Positions 43,020 to 51,812 of a stretch of DNA of 64,000 nt are shown piece after piece; position 1 is the first letter of the stretch, and each line of letters begins with the position of its first letter. Both the position numbers and the translations under genes were made by a program. Below the pieces are notes generated by a model. That model ran no database searches. It was not told where the DNA came from and saw only the letters and a program-made list of their open reading frames with translations. The stretch spans positions 434,001 to 498,000 of the forward strand of contig CAVUOD010000014.1 in the NCBI GenBank assembly GCA_963743015.1. The letters are read 5' to 3'. The DNA comes from CAVSRC01 sp963743015. Lineage in GTDB: Bacteria; Pseudomonadota; Alphaproteobacteria; Rhizobiales; Kaistiaceae.

Positions 43020-43919
43020 TCAATCGAGCCAGACCGGATTGGACCAGGCCGAACGGCCGGCCGCATCGGTCACCACCAGGCGGAACCAGTCGCCGGCGAA
43101 GCGTTCGAGCGGCAGGCTGACCCGGGTCAGTTGGCGGCCGGCCAGGTTGACGGCGCGGCTGCCGCGCCCGACGAGCGCCACGTTGACCGCCGGTGAACAT
43201 TCCACCTGCGCCTCGCCGCCGGCGACCGCGAAGGCGTGGATGAGCGGCCCCTGGCTGGAATAGAAGTCGCCGGCCTTCATGGCGGTGGTGAGCGCCTCGG
43301 GCTCGTTCGCTTCCGCCTTGACCATCATCCAGCCGCCAAAGCCGTCATCGATCCTGAAATGGGCATCGTCGGCGGCATAGGCGGTCAGACGATGGCCTTC
43401 GTTCAGCAGCAGATCGAGCAGATAGGTGCCGTCGGGGCGGGCGCATTCGAGCTGGCAGCCGTGATTGTATATCTCGACTGCATGGGCATGGGCAGCCATG
43501 GCGCGGCCGTCCTCGGCCGTCAGGCTCGACCATTGCGGATGGGCAATGCCGACGAAGGCACCGGCCGCCTTTGCCCGCGCAGCCAGCTCTGCGCCGGTTT
43601 CCGTCTCACCGGTCGGCGCAAAATCCTCCGGCAGGCCGGCGGCGAGCACATGCCAGATCTCGTTCTGGCTGTTGGCCGGGGCGTGAATCTCGGCGCCGAG
43701 GATGGTGGTGAAGCTGTTGGTGCGGAAGGGCCGCGTGTCGGCTACCGGGAAGCCGTATCTGGCGAGGAAGTGATCGGACAGGCAGAGGAAGTCATAGCCG
43801 GTGTCGCGATAGAGCCGGCAGACCTCCGCCGGCCCGAGCGCGCCGTCGGAAAGCGTGGAGTGGGTGTGGATGTTGCCCCGCCAGAAGCGGCCGGGCGCTG
43901 CGAAAGCGTGTGTGCCCAT
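43020..43919 (-). CDS. PHP-type metallohydrolase (CehA/McbA-like)
   Basis: The protein is 299 residues. The PHP metal motif GNIHTHSTLSDGALGP near the N-terminus, FLCLSDHFLARYG, GAEIHAP, VGIAHPQWS and YAADDAHFRI supply the histidines and aspartates for a trinuclear site. The C-terminal ~80 residues form a beta-rich appendage. PHP phosphoesterases of this kind act on phosphoesters or carbamates; substrate unknown. ATG at 43919 (MGTHAFAAPGRFWRGN) fits the family better than ATG at 43949, though neither has a strong ribosome binding site. Confidence 0.87.
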   Translation of the reverse strand: MGTHAFAAPGRFWRGNIHTHSTLSDGALGPAEVCRLYRDTGYDFLCLSDHFLARYGFPVADTRPFRTNSFTTILGAEIHAPANSQNEIWHVLAAGLPEDFAPTGETETGAELAARAKAAGAFVGIAHPQWSSLTAEDGRAMAAHAHAVEIYNHGCQLECARPDGTYLLDLLLNEGHRLTAYAADDAHFRIDDGFGGWMMVKAEANEPEALTTAMKAGDFYSSQGPLIHAFAVAGGEAQVECSPAVNVALVGRGSRAVNLAGRQLTRVSLPLERFAGDWFRLVVTDAAGRSAWSNPVWLD

Positions 43920-43994
43920 GGGTGTTCTTGTCGTCGATGTCGAAGACATGACAATGACAGTCGGACGCCGGGGTCAAGTGGCGGCCGGCGCGCC

Positions 43995-45110
43995 TCACGC
44001 CCCGGCGCTGTGCAGGACGCGCCGGGCTACCGCTCTCAATTCATCGATGGGCGCGCGGGCGCCGTCGACGATGGTGTGCCAGAAGGTCCAGCCGTTGCAG
44101 GCATCCAGCCCCTGCACCAGCGCGCCGATGCGATGGATGGAGCCGGTGTGCTGGCCGACCCGCACCGTGCCGTCGGCGCGCACTTCCGCCTCGTGGCGGG
44201 AGCGTGCATCGGTGAGGATGGTGCCGGGCGTGATCAGGCCGGCTTCAACCAGCGAGCCGAAGGGGACGCGCGGCTCGTTGCGCTTCCCCATGCTGACGGC
44301 AATTGCGGTTTCCGGTACCGGCTCGACGGCGTCGATGCGGGCATGGGCTGCGGCGATGTACTCTTCCTCGCGCTCGATGCCGACGAAATGGCGGCCGAGC
44401 CGTTTGGCGACCGCGCCGGTGGTGCCGGTGCCGAAGAACGGGTCGAGCACGACGTCGCCCGGCTTGGAGTTGGCGAGCAGGATACGGTGGAGCAGCGCCT
44501 CCGGCTTCTGGGTGGGATGGGTCTTGTGCCCCTCCTCGTCCTTCAGCCGCTCGTTGCCGGTGCAGATCGGGAACAGCCAGTCGGAGCGCATCTGGGTGCC
44601 GTCATTGGCTTCCTTGAGCGCGTGATAATTGAACGTATAGCCTTTGGCATTGGCGTCGCGGCTCGCCCAGATCAGCGTCTCGTGGGCATTGGTGAAGCGC
44701 CGGCCGCGGAAGTTCGGCATCGGGTTGGTCTTGCGCCAGACGATATCGTTGAGGATCCAGAAGCCGAGGTCCTGGAGGATGGTGCCGACGCGGAAGATGT
44801 TGTGATAGGAGCCGATCACCCAGACGGCGCCGTTGGGCTTCAGCACCCGGCGGCAGGCATAGAGCCAGGCGCGGGTGAAATCGTCATAGGCGGAGAAGCT
44901 GGCGAACTTGTCCCAGTCGTCGTCGACGGCGTTGACCTCCGACTGGTCGGGCCGGGTCAGGCGGCCTTCGAGCTGCAGGTTATAGGGCGGGTCGGCGAAG
45001 ATCAGGTCGACCGAGGCGGGCGGGAGCTTCTCCAGCTCGGTAATGCAGTCGCCCTTGAGAATCGTATCGAGCCAGGGGGCCTCCCCGACAGCCTTCTGCA
45101 ACGCACCCAT
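43995..45110 (-). CDS. ccrM: Adenine-specific DNA methyltransferase CcrM (GANTC)
   Basis: The 371-residue cell-cycle methyltransferase methylates adenine in GANTC. It has the beta-class order: DPPY (LIFADPPYNLQLEGRL) before the SAM motif (DPFFGTGTTGAVAKRLGRHFVGIE). The C-terminal domain (about 270-371, GALVQGLDACNGWTFWH) is the DNA-binding extension found in CcrM of alphaproteobacteria. There is no cognate restriction enzyme nearby, as expected for this solitary enzyme. ATG at 45110 is preferred over 45155 on family length. A CtrA-like site and a GANTC site lie upstream, the same regulatory logic as known in Caulobacter. Confidence 0.96.
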   Translation of the reverse strand: MGALQKAVGEAPWLDTILKGDCITELEKLPPASVDLIFADPPYNLQLEGRLTRPDQSEVNAVDDDWDKFASFSAYDDFTRAWLYACRRVLKPNGAVWVIGSYHNIFRVGTILQDLGFWILNDIVWRKTNPMPNFRGRRFTNAHETLIWASRDANAKGYTFNYHALKEANDGTQMRSDWLFPICTGNERLKDEEGHKTHPTQKPEALLHRILLANSKPGDVVLDPFFGTGTTGAVAKRLGRHFVGIEREEEYIAAAHARIDAVEPVPETAIAVSMGKRNEPRVPFGSLVEAGLITPGTILTDARSRHEAEVRADGTVRVGQHTGSIHRIGALVQGLDACNGWTFWHTIVDGARAPIDELRAVARRVLHSAGA

Positions 45111-45168
45111 GACCACCCCAACGCAACACAACTGGAAGCCGTGCGTCCCCCGCACGGCGAAACACTCC

Positions 45169-45203
45169 GAATCTTGCTCGGGATACGGTTAATCTCGGGT
45201 TAG
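45169..45203 (-). promoter_or_regulatory. ccrM promoter region with CtrA-like box and GANTC site
   Basis: Read toward ccrM, CTAA-CCCGAGA-TTAAC (45188-45203) matches the CtrA consensus TTAA-N7-TTAAC except for the first base. A GANTC site (GAATC, 45169-45173) lies between it and the gene. The box is about 80-95 bases before the start codon. CtrA control and GANTC-dependent repression of ccrM are established in Caulobacter; applying them here is inference. Confidence 0.55.
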
Positions 45204-45344
45204 GCGGCATGGTTAAGCAGCGGTGAAGACGGTCGCCGCGCGCACGACTGCCATGCCGCGACGCCCCTTCCGTGCCGCGGCCGGGCGCGCTAGACAGACG
45301 GCGCCGGGCCATCCTCCCTCCCCGGCCAGCAGACGGAATTCCAG

Positions 45345-46028
45345 ATGCTCTATGTGTTCGATTGCGACGGGGTCCTCATCAATTCCGAGATCATCGCCTC
45401 CACCGTCGATGCGGAGTTCCTGGCCGAGTTCGGCTACGAGATCACGCCGCAGGAAGTCACCCGACGTTTCGCCGGCATGACGGGCCGGGCAATGGGCGAC
45501 GTCGTGGCAGCGGAGACCGGGCGCGAGCTGCCCGACGACCTGTTTGATCGCATCACGGAGGAGATCGACCGGCGGCTGGCCCGCGACCTCAAGGCCGTGC
45601 CCGGCGCCAGCGAGATGCTCGACCGGCTGGACGGGCAACCGTCCTGCGTGTGCTCCAATTCATCGATGACGCGGCTGCGGATCTCGCTGGAGAAGACGCG
45701 CCTGTGGGACCGCTTCATTCCGCATGTCTACTCGGCCGTCGAGGTCGGCGACCTGCAGCCGAAGCCGGCGCCCAACGTCTATCGCTACGCCATGGCCCGG
45801 TTCGACACCGATCCGCGCGACACCGTGGTGCTGGAGGATTCGGTGTTCGGCGTGACCGCGGCCAAGGCGGCCGGTGCGCGCGTGATCGGCTTCACCGGTG
45901 GCGCCCATACCTGGCCCAGCCATGCCGATCTGCTGACCGAGGCCGGCGCCGAGACGGTGATCAACCGGCTCATCGACCTGCCGGCGACCGCAGAGGCGCT
46001 GCTCGCCTGGGAGGGAATGCCGGATTAA
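45345..46028 (+). CDS. HAD-superfamily hydrolase, beta-phosphoglucomutase-like
   Basis: The 227-residue protein has a complete HAD set: motif I FDCDGVLINSE with D-x-D, motif II CVCSNSS, motif III lysine in GDLQPKPAPNVY, and motif IV VVLEDSVFGVTAAKAAGARVIGF. A helical cap lies at about 15-85. It belongs to the phosphoglucomutase/phosphoglycolate-phosphatase-like subgroup, and the substrate is unknown. It is divergent from ccrM; the 234-base gap holds the ccrM regulatory sites. Confidence 0.9.
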   Translation: MLYVFDCDGVLINSEIIASTVDAEFLAEFGYEITPQEVTRRFAGMTGRAMGDVVAAETGRELPDDLFDRITEEIDRRLARDLKAVPGASEMLDRLDGQPSCVCSNSSMTRLRISLEKTRLWDRFIPHVYSAVEVGDLQPKPAPNVYRYAMARFDTDPRDTVVLEDSVFGVTAAKAAGARVIGFTGGAHTWPSHADLLTEAGAETVINRLIDLPATAEALLAWEGMPD

Positions 46029-46201
46029 CCATTATCACCTGCGGCATGTCACCGCAGGCCCCGGAAATGCCGGCAGAGAACAATTCGTTTCATGTTGCTG
46101 CCGTAATAGGCGGGGCATGGTCCCGCGCCAACCAAGCCCGTCTCCCCTGTCAGCCCGCGGGCTGACGCCTATTTGCGGTGCTATCAGCACTGCTGCCCAT
46201 C

Positions 46202-48010
46202 ATGACGATTGATCGCATCACCGCAAACGAACCAGCGCGGCTCCTGCCGCGTTTGCGCCTTGCGGTGCCCGACCGCCTGCGCGCGCTGGTGCGCGGCAGC
46301 GAGATCTGGCTGGTGCTTCTGGCGGCGATCGTCGGGGTCATCGCCGGCGGCGTCGTCATCATCATGAACGTCATCGTGGGCATGCTGCACCAGATGCTTT
46401 TCGGCATCGCTGCCGGCGACCGGCTGAGCGCGATCGAAGCCCTGCCGTCCGACAACGGCTTCCTGATTCCGGTGGTCGGCGGATTGATCATGGCCGCGAC
46501 CGGGCTGGCGCTGGCGCGGGCACGCTTCAGGCGGCCGGTCGACCCGATCGAGGCCAATGCGCTGCACGGCGGCCACATGTCGATCCGCGACAGCTTCATC
46601 GTGGCACTGCAGACGCTCATCTCGAATGGCTTCGGCGCATCGGTCGGTCTCGAGGCCGGCTATACGCAGATGGTTTCGGGCATCGCCTCGCGGCTGGGCA
46701 TCAACTTCCGCCTGCGCCGCGCCGACCTGCGCATGCTGGTCGGCTGCGGCGCGGCCAGTGCCATCGCTGCGGCCTTCGGCGCACCGCTGACCGGCGCCTT
46801 CTACGCCTTCGAACTGATCATCGGCACCTATACCACGGCGACCCTCGCGCCGGTGCTGACCGCCTCCATCGTCGGCGTGCTGGTGACGCACATATTCGGC
46901 CACGGGGCCTATTCGATCACGGTCGGACCGCTGTCGGCGTTCCACAGCTCGGACCTGCCGGACGTGCTCGTGCTGGCGCTCATCTGCGGCGGTATCGGCA
47001 TCCTCATCATGCGCGGCGTCACGTTGACCGAACTCGCCTTCCGTCACTCGCATATCCCGCGCATCGTGCACCCGATCCTTGGCGGCCTGATCGTCGGCGG
47101 CTTCGCACTGATCAATCCGCATGTCCTTTCCTCCGGCCACGGCGCGCTCAAGCTGCAACTCGATTCGGCGCTGCCGGCGATCGCGCCGCTGGCCTTGCTG
47201 CTCGTCCTCAAGGCGAGCGCCTCGGCCGTGTCGCTGGGTTCCGGCTTCCGCGGCGGTCTGTTCTTCGCCTCCCTGTTCATCGGCGCACTGGCCGGCAAGC
47301 TGTTCGCCGCGATCATGGCCGCCTGGCTGCCGGCGCTGGCCCCCGACCCGCTGGTGGCGACCATCGTCGGCATGAGCGCCACGGCCGTGGCGGTTGTCGG
47401 CGGGCCGCTGACCATGTCGTTCCTGGCGCTGGAGACCACCGGCGATGTGCCGATTACGCTGGCGGTGCTGGCGGCGGCGATCGTCTCGTCGATCACCGTG
47501 CGCGAGCTGTTCGGCTATTCGTTCGCGACTTGGCGGCTGCATCTGCGCGGCGAGACCATCCGCAGCGCCCACGATGTCGGCCGCATCCGGGCGCTCAACG
47601 TCGGCAGCCTGATGCGCCGCGACGTGCGCACGGTGCTCGGCGACATGCGCCTGTCCGCCTTCCGCCGCGACTTCCCGCTGGGTTCCACCCAGCGCGTGGT
47701 GGTGGTCGACGGCGCCGAGCGCTATCTCGGCATCGCGCTGGTTCCCGAGATCCATGCCACCGACCTCAACGGCGACGGCGATTCGCGAACGATCAGCGAG
47801 TTCCTGCACTATCAGAAGGACGCGCTGGAGCCGCAGCTCAACGTCAAGGACGCGATGAAGATGTTCGACACGACGGAGAGCGAGGCCCTGGCCGTGGTCG
47901 AGACCGGCAGCCGGCGCGTGATCGGCCTGCTGACCGAGGCGCATGCGCTGCGCCGCTACTCGGAAGAACTCGACCGCGCCCGGCGCGATCTCGTCGGCGA
48001 AGGGCGATAG
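46202..48010 (+). CDS. ClC-family chloride channel/antiporter with CBS-like C-terminus
   Basis: The 602-residue integral membrane protein has about ten to twelve membrane segments, then a cytoplasmic tail. ClC selectivity motifs appear as GFGASVGLEAGYTQ, whose glutamate corresponds to the gating position, and GSGFRGGLFFASLFIGAL. The C-terminal ~150 residues (LNVGSLMRRDVRTVLGDM to VIGLLTEAHALRRYSEEL) form a CBS-pair region. It moves chloride or a similar anion, perhaps coupled to protons. ATG at 46202 and GTG at 46178 are both possible; no strong ribosome binding site decides. It is convergent with gcvPB, with only three bases between stops. Confidence 0.9.
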   Translation: MTIDRITANEPARLLPRLRLAVPDRLRALVRGSEIWLVLLAAIVGVIAGGVVIIMNVIVGMLHQMLFGIAAGDRLSAIEALPSDNGFLIPVVGGLIMAATGLALARARFRRPVDPIEANALHGGHMSIRDSFIVALQTLISNGFGASVGLEAGYTQMVSGIASRLGINFRLRRADLRMLVGCGAASAIAAAFGAPLTGAFYAFELIIGTYTTATLAPVLTASIVGVLVTHIFGHGAYSITVGPLSAFHSSDLPDVLVLALICGGIGILIMRGVTLTELAFRHSHIPRIVHPILGGLIVGGFALINPHVLSSGHGALKLQLDSALPAIAPLALLLVLKASASAVSLGSGFRGGLFFASLFIGALAGKLFAAIMAAWLPALAPDPLVATIVGMSATAVAVVGGPLTMSFLALETTGDVPITLAVLAAAIVSSITVRELFGYSFATWRLHLRGETIRSAHDVGRIRALNVGSLMRRDVRTVLGDMRLSAFRRDFPLGSTQRVVVVDGAERYLGIALVPEIHATDLNGDGDSRTISEFLHYQKDALEPQLNVKDAMKMFDTTESEALAVVETGSRRVIGLLTEAHALRRYSEELDRARRDLVGEGR

Positions 48011-48013
48011 GTC

Positions 48014-49579
48014 CTACTCCGCCGCCTCGATCCAGGCCTGCGGCTTCTCCCATTTCAGCTTGGGGCTTCGCGCGGCGCGCGTCTCGTCGAGACGGCGGCG
48101 CGGGGCGTAGATCGGCGCCTGATGGAAACGCTCCGCCTCGCCGCGTTTTGCCCGCATGACGAGTTCGCGCAGCGTCGCCACGAAAAGGTCGAGCGACGCC
48201 TTCGATTCCGATTCGGTCGGCTCGATGAGCAGCGCGCCGTGGACGACCAGCGGGAAATACATGGTCATCGGATGGAAGCCCTCGTCGATCATCGCCTTGG
48301 CGAAATCGAGCGTGCTGACACCGGTGCCTTCGAGGAAGGTGTCGTCGAACAGCGCCTCGTGCATGCAGACGCGGTCGCCGAAAGGCTGGCTCATCGCATC
48401 GCGCAGGCCAGCGCGCACGTAATTGGCGTTGAGCACGGCGTCCTCCGACGCCTGGCGCAGACCGTCGGCGCCATGCGACAGCATGTAGGCAAAGGCCCGC
48501 ACATACATGCCCATCTGGCCGTGGAAGGCGGTGAGCCGGCCGAAGGGCTGCTCGTCGCCGCGTGCGTCGGCGCGGGTCTCGACCAGCACCGCCTTGCCGT
48601 CTTCCATGCGCAGATAGGGCATGGGCGCGAAGGCGGCCAGCGCCTTGGACAGGACCACCGGGCCGGAGCCCGGCCCGCCGCCGCCGTGCGGCGTCGAGAA
48701 GGTCTTGTGCAGGTTGATATGCATGGCATCGACGCCGAGATCGCCGGGGCGGACCTTTCCCACGATGGCGTTGAAGTTGGCGCCGTCGGCATAGAAATAG
48801 GCGCCGGCCAGGTGGACGGCCTCGGCGATGGCGACGATATCGCGCTCGAACAGCCCGCAGGTGTTGGGGTTGGTCAGCATGATCGCCGCCACGTCCGGCG
48901 TCAGGCGCTTCTTCACCTCCTCCGGATCGACGGTACCGTCGGCGCGCGCCGGCACCGCGACGACATGATAGCCGAGCAGCGCCGCGGTCGCCGGGTTGGT
49001 GCCGTGGGCCGATTCCGGCACCAGAACGATCGAGCGTCGCTCGTCACGGGCGGCGAGCGCCGCCTTGATCGTCATCATGCCGCAGAGTTCGCCGTGGGCG
49101 CCGGCCTTGGGGCTCATGGCGACCGCCGCCATGCCGGTCATCTCCATCAGCCAGTGCGACAGCTGGGCGATGAGGTCGATGGCGCCGGGAACGGTCGAGA
49201 GCGGCTGCAGCGGGTGGATGTCGGCGAAGCCGGCAAGCCGCGCCATCTTCTCGTTGAGGCGCGGATTGTGCTTCATGGTGCAGGAGCCGAGCGGATAGAT
49301 GCCGGCATCGATGGCGTAGTTCTTCTGGCTGAGGCGCACATAGTGGCGCATCGCCTCCGGCTCGGAGAGGCCGGGGAGATCGATCGGCGTCGTGCGCGCG
49401 TGCGCGCCGAGTTTGCTTTTCGCCGGCGCGACCTCGGGCAGATCGACGCCGGTGGTCTCGTTGCGGCCGATCTCGAAGAGCAGCGGCTCCTCCATCTGGA
49501 GCCCGCGATTGGCGGTGAAGGTGTCGTGCTGCGTGCCGGTGTTGGCAGCGGGGGCGGTCGGGCGGCCTTCGGTCAGCAT
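48014..49579 (-). CDS. gcvPB: Glycine dehydrogenase (decarboxylating) subunit 2
   Basis: The 521-residue PLP-binding half of a split P-protein carries the cofactor lysine in MHINLHKTFSTPHGGGGPGSGPV. ICPLGSCTMKHNPRLNEK-like YPLGSCTMKHN and MTGMAAVAMSPKAGAHGEL are conserved. With gcvPA it decarboxylates glycine and passes the aminomethyl group to GcvH. Its ATG directly follows the gcvPA stop. It is last gene of the operon. Confidence 0.97.
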   Translation of the reverse strand: MLTEGRPTAPAANTGTQHDTFTANRGLQMEEPLLFEIGRNETTGVDLPEVAPAKSKLGAHARTTPIDLPGLSEPEAMRHYVRLSQKNYAIDAGIYPLGSCTMKHNPRLNEKMARLAGFADIHPLQPLSTVPGAIDLIAQLSHWLMEMTGMAAVAMSPKAGAHGELCGMMTIKAALAARDERRSIVLVPESAHGTNPATAALLGYHVVAVPARADGTVDPEEVKKRLTPDVAAIMLTNPNTCGLFERDIVAIAEAVHLAGAYFYADGANFNAIVGKVRPGDLGVDAMHINLHKTFSTPHGGGGPGSGPVVLSKALAAFAPMPYLRMEDGKAVLVETRADARGDEQPFGRLTAFHGQMGMYVRAFAYMLSHGADGLRQASEDAVLNANYVRAGLRDAMSQPFGDRVCMHEALFDDTFLEGTGVSTLDFAKAMIDEGFHPMTMYFPLVVHGALLIEPTESESKASLDLFVATLRELVMRAKRGEAERFHQAPIYAPRRRLDETRAARSPKLKWEKPQAWIEAAE

Positions 49580-50923
49580 CTAGAGCACCTCCTTCAGCGC
49601 CGCGACATAGGCGGCGCGGTCGGCATTGCTGTTCACCTCGGTGGCGGCGACGATCATCAGATCGGCCAAATCCGGCGCCTCCGGTTCGAGCCGCGACACC
49701 GGCACCCCGGCGAGCACGCCACGCGCGGCGAGTGCCTCGACGATCGGCGCAGCCGGCTTCGGCAGACGCACCGTGAATTCGTTGAAAAACAAGTCGTTCA
49801 AGATGCTTACGCCCGGAACCTTTGAAAGCAATTCCGCCAGCGCCACGGCATTGGCGTGGTTGAGCGCCGCCAGGCGCATGAGCCCGGTCTCGCCCAGAAG
49901 AGTCATGTGGATCGAAAAGGCGAGCGCACAAAGCCCTGAATTCGTGCAGATGTTCGAGGTCGCCTTGTCGCGGCGGATGTGCTGCTCGCGGGTCGACAGC
50001 GTCAGCACGAAGCCGCGCCGTCCCTCGGCATCGACCGTCTCGCCGCAGAGCCGCCCGGGCATCTGGCGGATGAACTTCGCCCGCGTGGCGAAGAGGCCGA
50101 CATAGGGGCCGCCGAAGGAGAGCGCATTGCCGATCGACTGGCCTTCGCCGACGACGATGTCGGCACCCTGCGGACCCGGTGGCTCGATGGCGCCGAAGGC
50201 GACCGCCTCGGTGAACACCGCGATGAGCAGGGCACCGTGTTCGTGCGCCTTCTCGGCGATCGGCTTCAGATCGACGAGCTGGCCGTAGAAGGACGGCGTC
50301 TGCACGACGACGCAGGAGGTCTCGCCGTCTATTGCCGCTAGGATCGCTTCGCTGCCCGTCGGGTCCGGCGGCAGCTCGGAGACGACATCGCTGGAGGAGC
50401 GCGAATAGGTGCGTACGATCGAGCGGTATTGCGGATGCAGGCCGCCGGAGAGCACCGCCTTGGAGCGCTTGGTCAGGCGGTGGGCCATGAGCACCGCTTC
50501 GGCGGTTGCGGTCGAGCCGTCATACATGGAGGCGTTGGCGACCTCCATGCCGAGGAGATTGGCGACCTGGGTCTGGAACTCGAAGAGATATTGCAGCGTG
50601 CCCTGCGAGATCTCCGGCTGGTAGGGCGTGTAGCTGGTGAGGAACTCGGAGCGCTGGATGAGGTGATCGACGCTCGCCGGCACATGGTGGCGATAGGCGC
50701 CGGCGCCGACGAAGAAGGGCACGGAAGCCGCGGTGACGTTCTTTGCCGCCATCGCCCCGAGCACACGCTCCACCTCCATCTCGCCCTTGGCCAGGGGCAG
50801 ATCGACCAGGCGGTCGAGGTACTTGTCGGCGGGAACGTCGGCGAAGAGATCGTCGATGGCATCGACGCCGATGCGGGCGAGCATCGCCCTGCGGTCGGTG
50901 TCGGTGTGCGGGAGATAGCGCAT
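49580..50923 (-). CDS. gcvPA: Glycine dehydrogenase (decarboxylating) subunit 1
   Basis: The 447-residue first half of the split P-protein is recognised by MRYLPHTDTDRRAMLARIGV, TPYQPEISQGTLQYLFEFQT, MYDGSTATAEAVLMA and GRLCGETVDAEGRRGFVLTLSTREQHIRR. AAGGACAAGAGCC precedes the start. A split gcvP is common in Gram-positives and archaea and is found in part of the alphaproteobacteria. It follows the osmC gene by 20 bases. Confidence 0.96.
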   Translation of the reverse strand: MRYLPHTDTDRRAMLARIGVDAIDDLFADVPADKYLDRLVDLPLAKGEMEVERVLGAMAAKNVTAASVPFFVGAGAYRHHVPASVDHLIQRSEFLTSYTPYQPEISQGTLQYLFEFQTQVANLLGMEVANASMYDGSTATAEAVLMAHRLTKRSKAVLSGGLHPQYRSIVRTYSRSSSDVVSELPPDPTGSEAILAAIDGETSCVVVQTPSFYGQLVDLKPIAEKAHEHGALLIAVFTEAVAFGAIEPPGPQGADIVVGEGQSIGNALSFGGPYVGLFATRAKFIRQMPGRLCGETVDAEGRRGFVLTLSTREQHIRRDKATSNICTNSGLCALAFSIHMTLLGETGLMRLAALNHANAVALAELLSKVPGVSILNDLFFNEFTVRLPKPAAPIVEALAARGVLAGVPVSRLEPEAPDLADLMIVAATEVNSNADRAAYVAALKEVL

Positions 50924-50943
50924 GGCTCTTGTCCTTCGGCGCC

Positions 50944-51411
50944 TCAGGCGGCGGGTGCGATGGTGACCTTGGTCAGCAGCGAATTGGCGATGAAGCAGTC
51001 GGCATGGGCGGCGTCGTGCAGGCGCGCAAGTTCGTCGGGCTCGGGCGCCTTGCCGGAAAACACGATCCGCGGCGTCAGCGTCACTTGCGACACCCAGTAT
51101 TTGCCGGCCTCGTTCTTCTCCATCACGCCGACGGCATCGTCGTCATAGCTGTCGACGACGAAGCCGCCGCGCCGGGCGATATCGAGGAAGGTCAGCATGT
51201 GACAGGAGGAGAGCGAGGCGATCAGCGCCTCCTCCGGATCGACCGCCGCCTCGACGGTGAAGCGGGCGGGCACGACGTGGGGCGAGGCGGTAGCCGGCAC
51301 TTGCGTGCCGCCGTCGAAGCGCCAGACATGGCCGCGCGTGTAGCGGCCCCTGGCGAAATCGTCGCTGTCGCTCTTCCACGATATGGTTGCGGTATAGGTG
51401 TTCCCGCGCAT
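50944..51411 (-). CDS. OsmC/Ohr-family protein
   Basis: The 155-residue protein has the two cysteines expected of the OsmC fold, C70 in IASLSSCHMLTFLDIARRGGF and C139 in HDAAHADCFIANS. They allow thiol-dependent reduction of peroxides, although many relatives are uncharacterised. It lies between gcvH and gcvPA in the same direction with short gaps (17 and 20 bases). It should therefore be under the same glycine riboswitch. This is not a standard member of the glycine cleavage system; protection of the lipoyl/thiol chemistry is a guess. Confidence 0.9.
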   Translation of the reverse strand: MRGNTYTATISWKSDSDDFARGRYTRGHVWRFDGGTQVPATASPHVVPARFTVEAAVDPEEALIASLSSCHMLTFLDIARRGGFVVDSYDDDAVGVMEKNEAGKYWVSQVTLTPRIVFSGKAPEPDELARLHDAAHADCFIANSLLTKVTIAPAA

Positions 51412-51428
51412 CAGCGGCTGCCTTCGGT

Positions 51429-51800
51429 TCAGATGGACTCGAGGAAAGCCTTGTAGGCGCCCTCATCCATGAGGGCGTCGAGATCGGCTTTGTCGTCGGG
51501 CTTCAGCTTGATGATCCAGCCGGCGCCTTCGGCCGCCTCGTTCACCGTGCCGGGGCCGTCGGACAGCGCCTCGTTGACGGCGACCACCTCACCGGACACC
51601 GGCGCGAACACCTCGCTCGCCGCCTTGACCGACTCCACCACTGCCGCTTCTTCGCCCCTGGCGATCTTCTTGCCGACCTCGGGCAGTTCGACGAAGACGA
51701 TATCGCCGAGCTGTTCCTGGGCATGGTCGGAGATGCCGATCGTGGCGACATCGCCCTCCAGGCGGATCCATTCGTGGTCTTTGGTGTAGCGGGTGGCCAT
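51429..51800 (-). CDS. gcvH: Glycine cleavage system H protein
   Basis: The 123-residue lipoyl carrier shuttles the aminomethyl intermediate between the P- and T-proteins. The lipoylated lysine is K59 in AAVVESVKAASEVFAPVSGEV. KDHEWIRLEGDVATIGISDHAQEQLGDIVFVELP and the C-terminal WIIKLKP are typical. GAGGTAACCCA precedes the ATG. It lies 12 bases after gcvT. Confidence 0.97.
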   Translation of the reverse strand: MATRYTKDHEWIRLEGDVATIGISDHAQEQLGDIVFVELPEVGKKIARGEEAAVVESVKAASEVFAPVSGEVVAVNEALSDGPGTVNEAAEGAGWIIKLKPDDKADLDALMDEGAYKAFLESI

Positions 51801-51812
51801 TGGGTTACCTCA

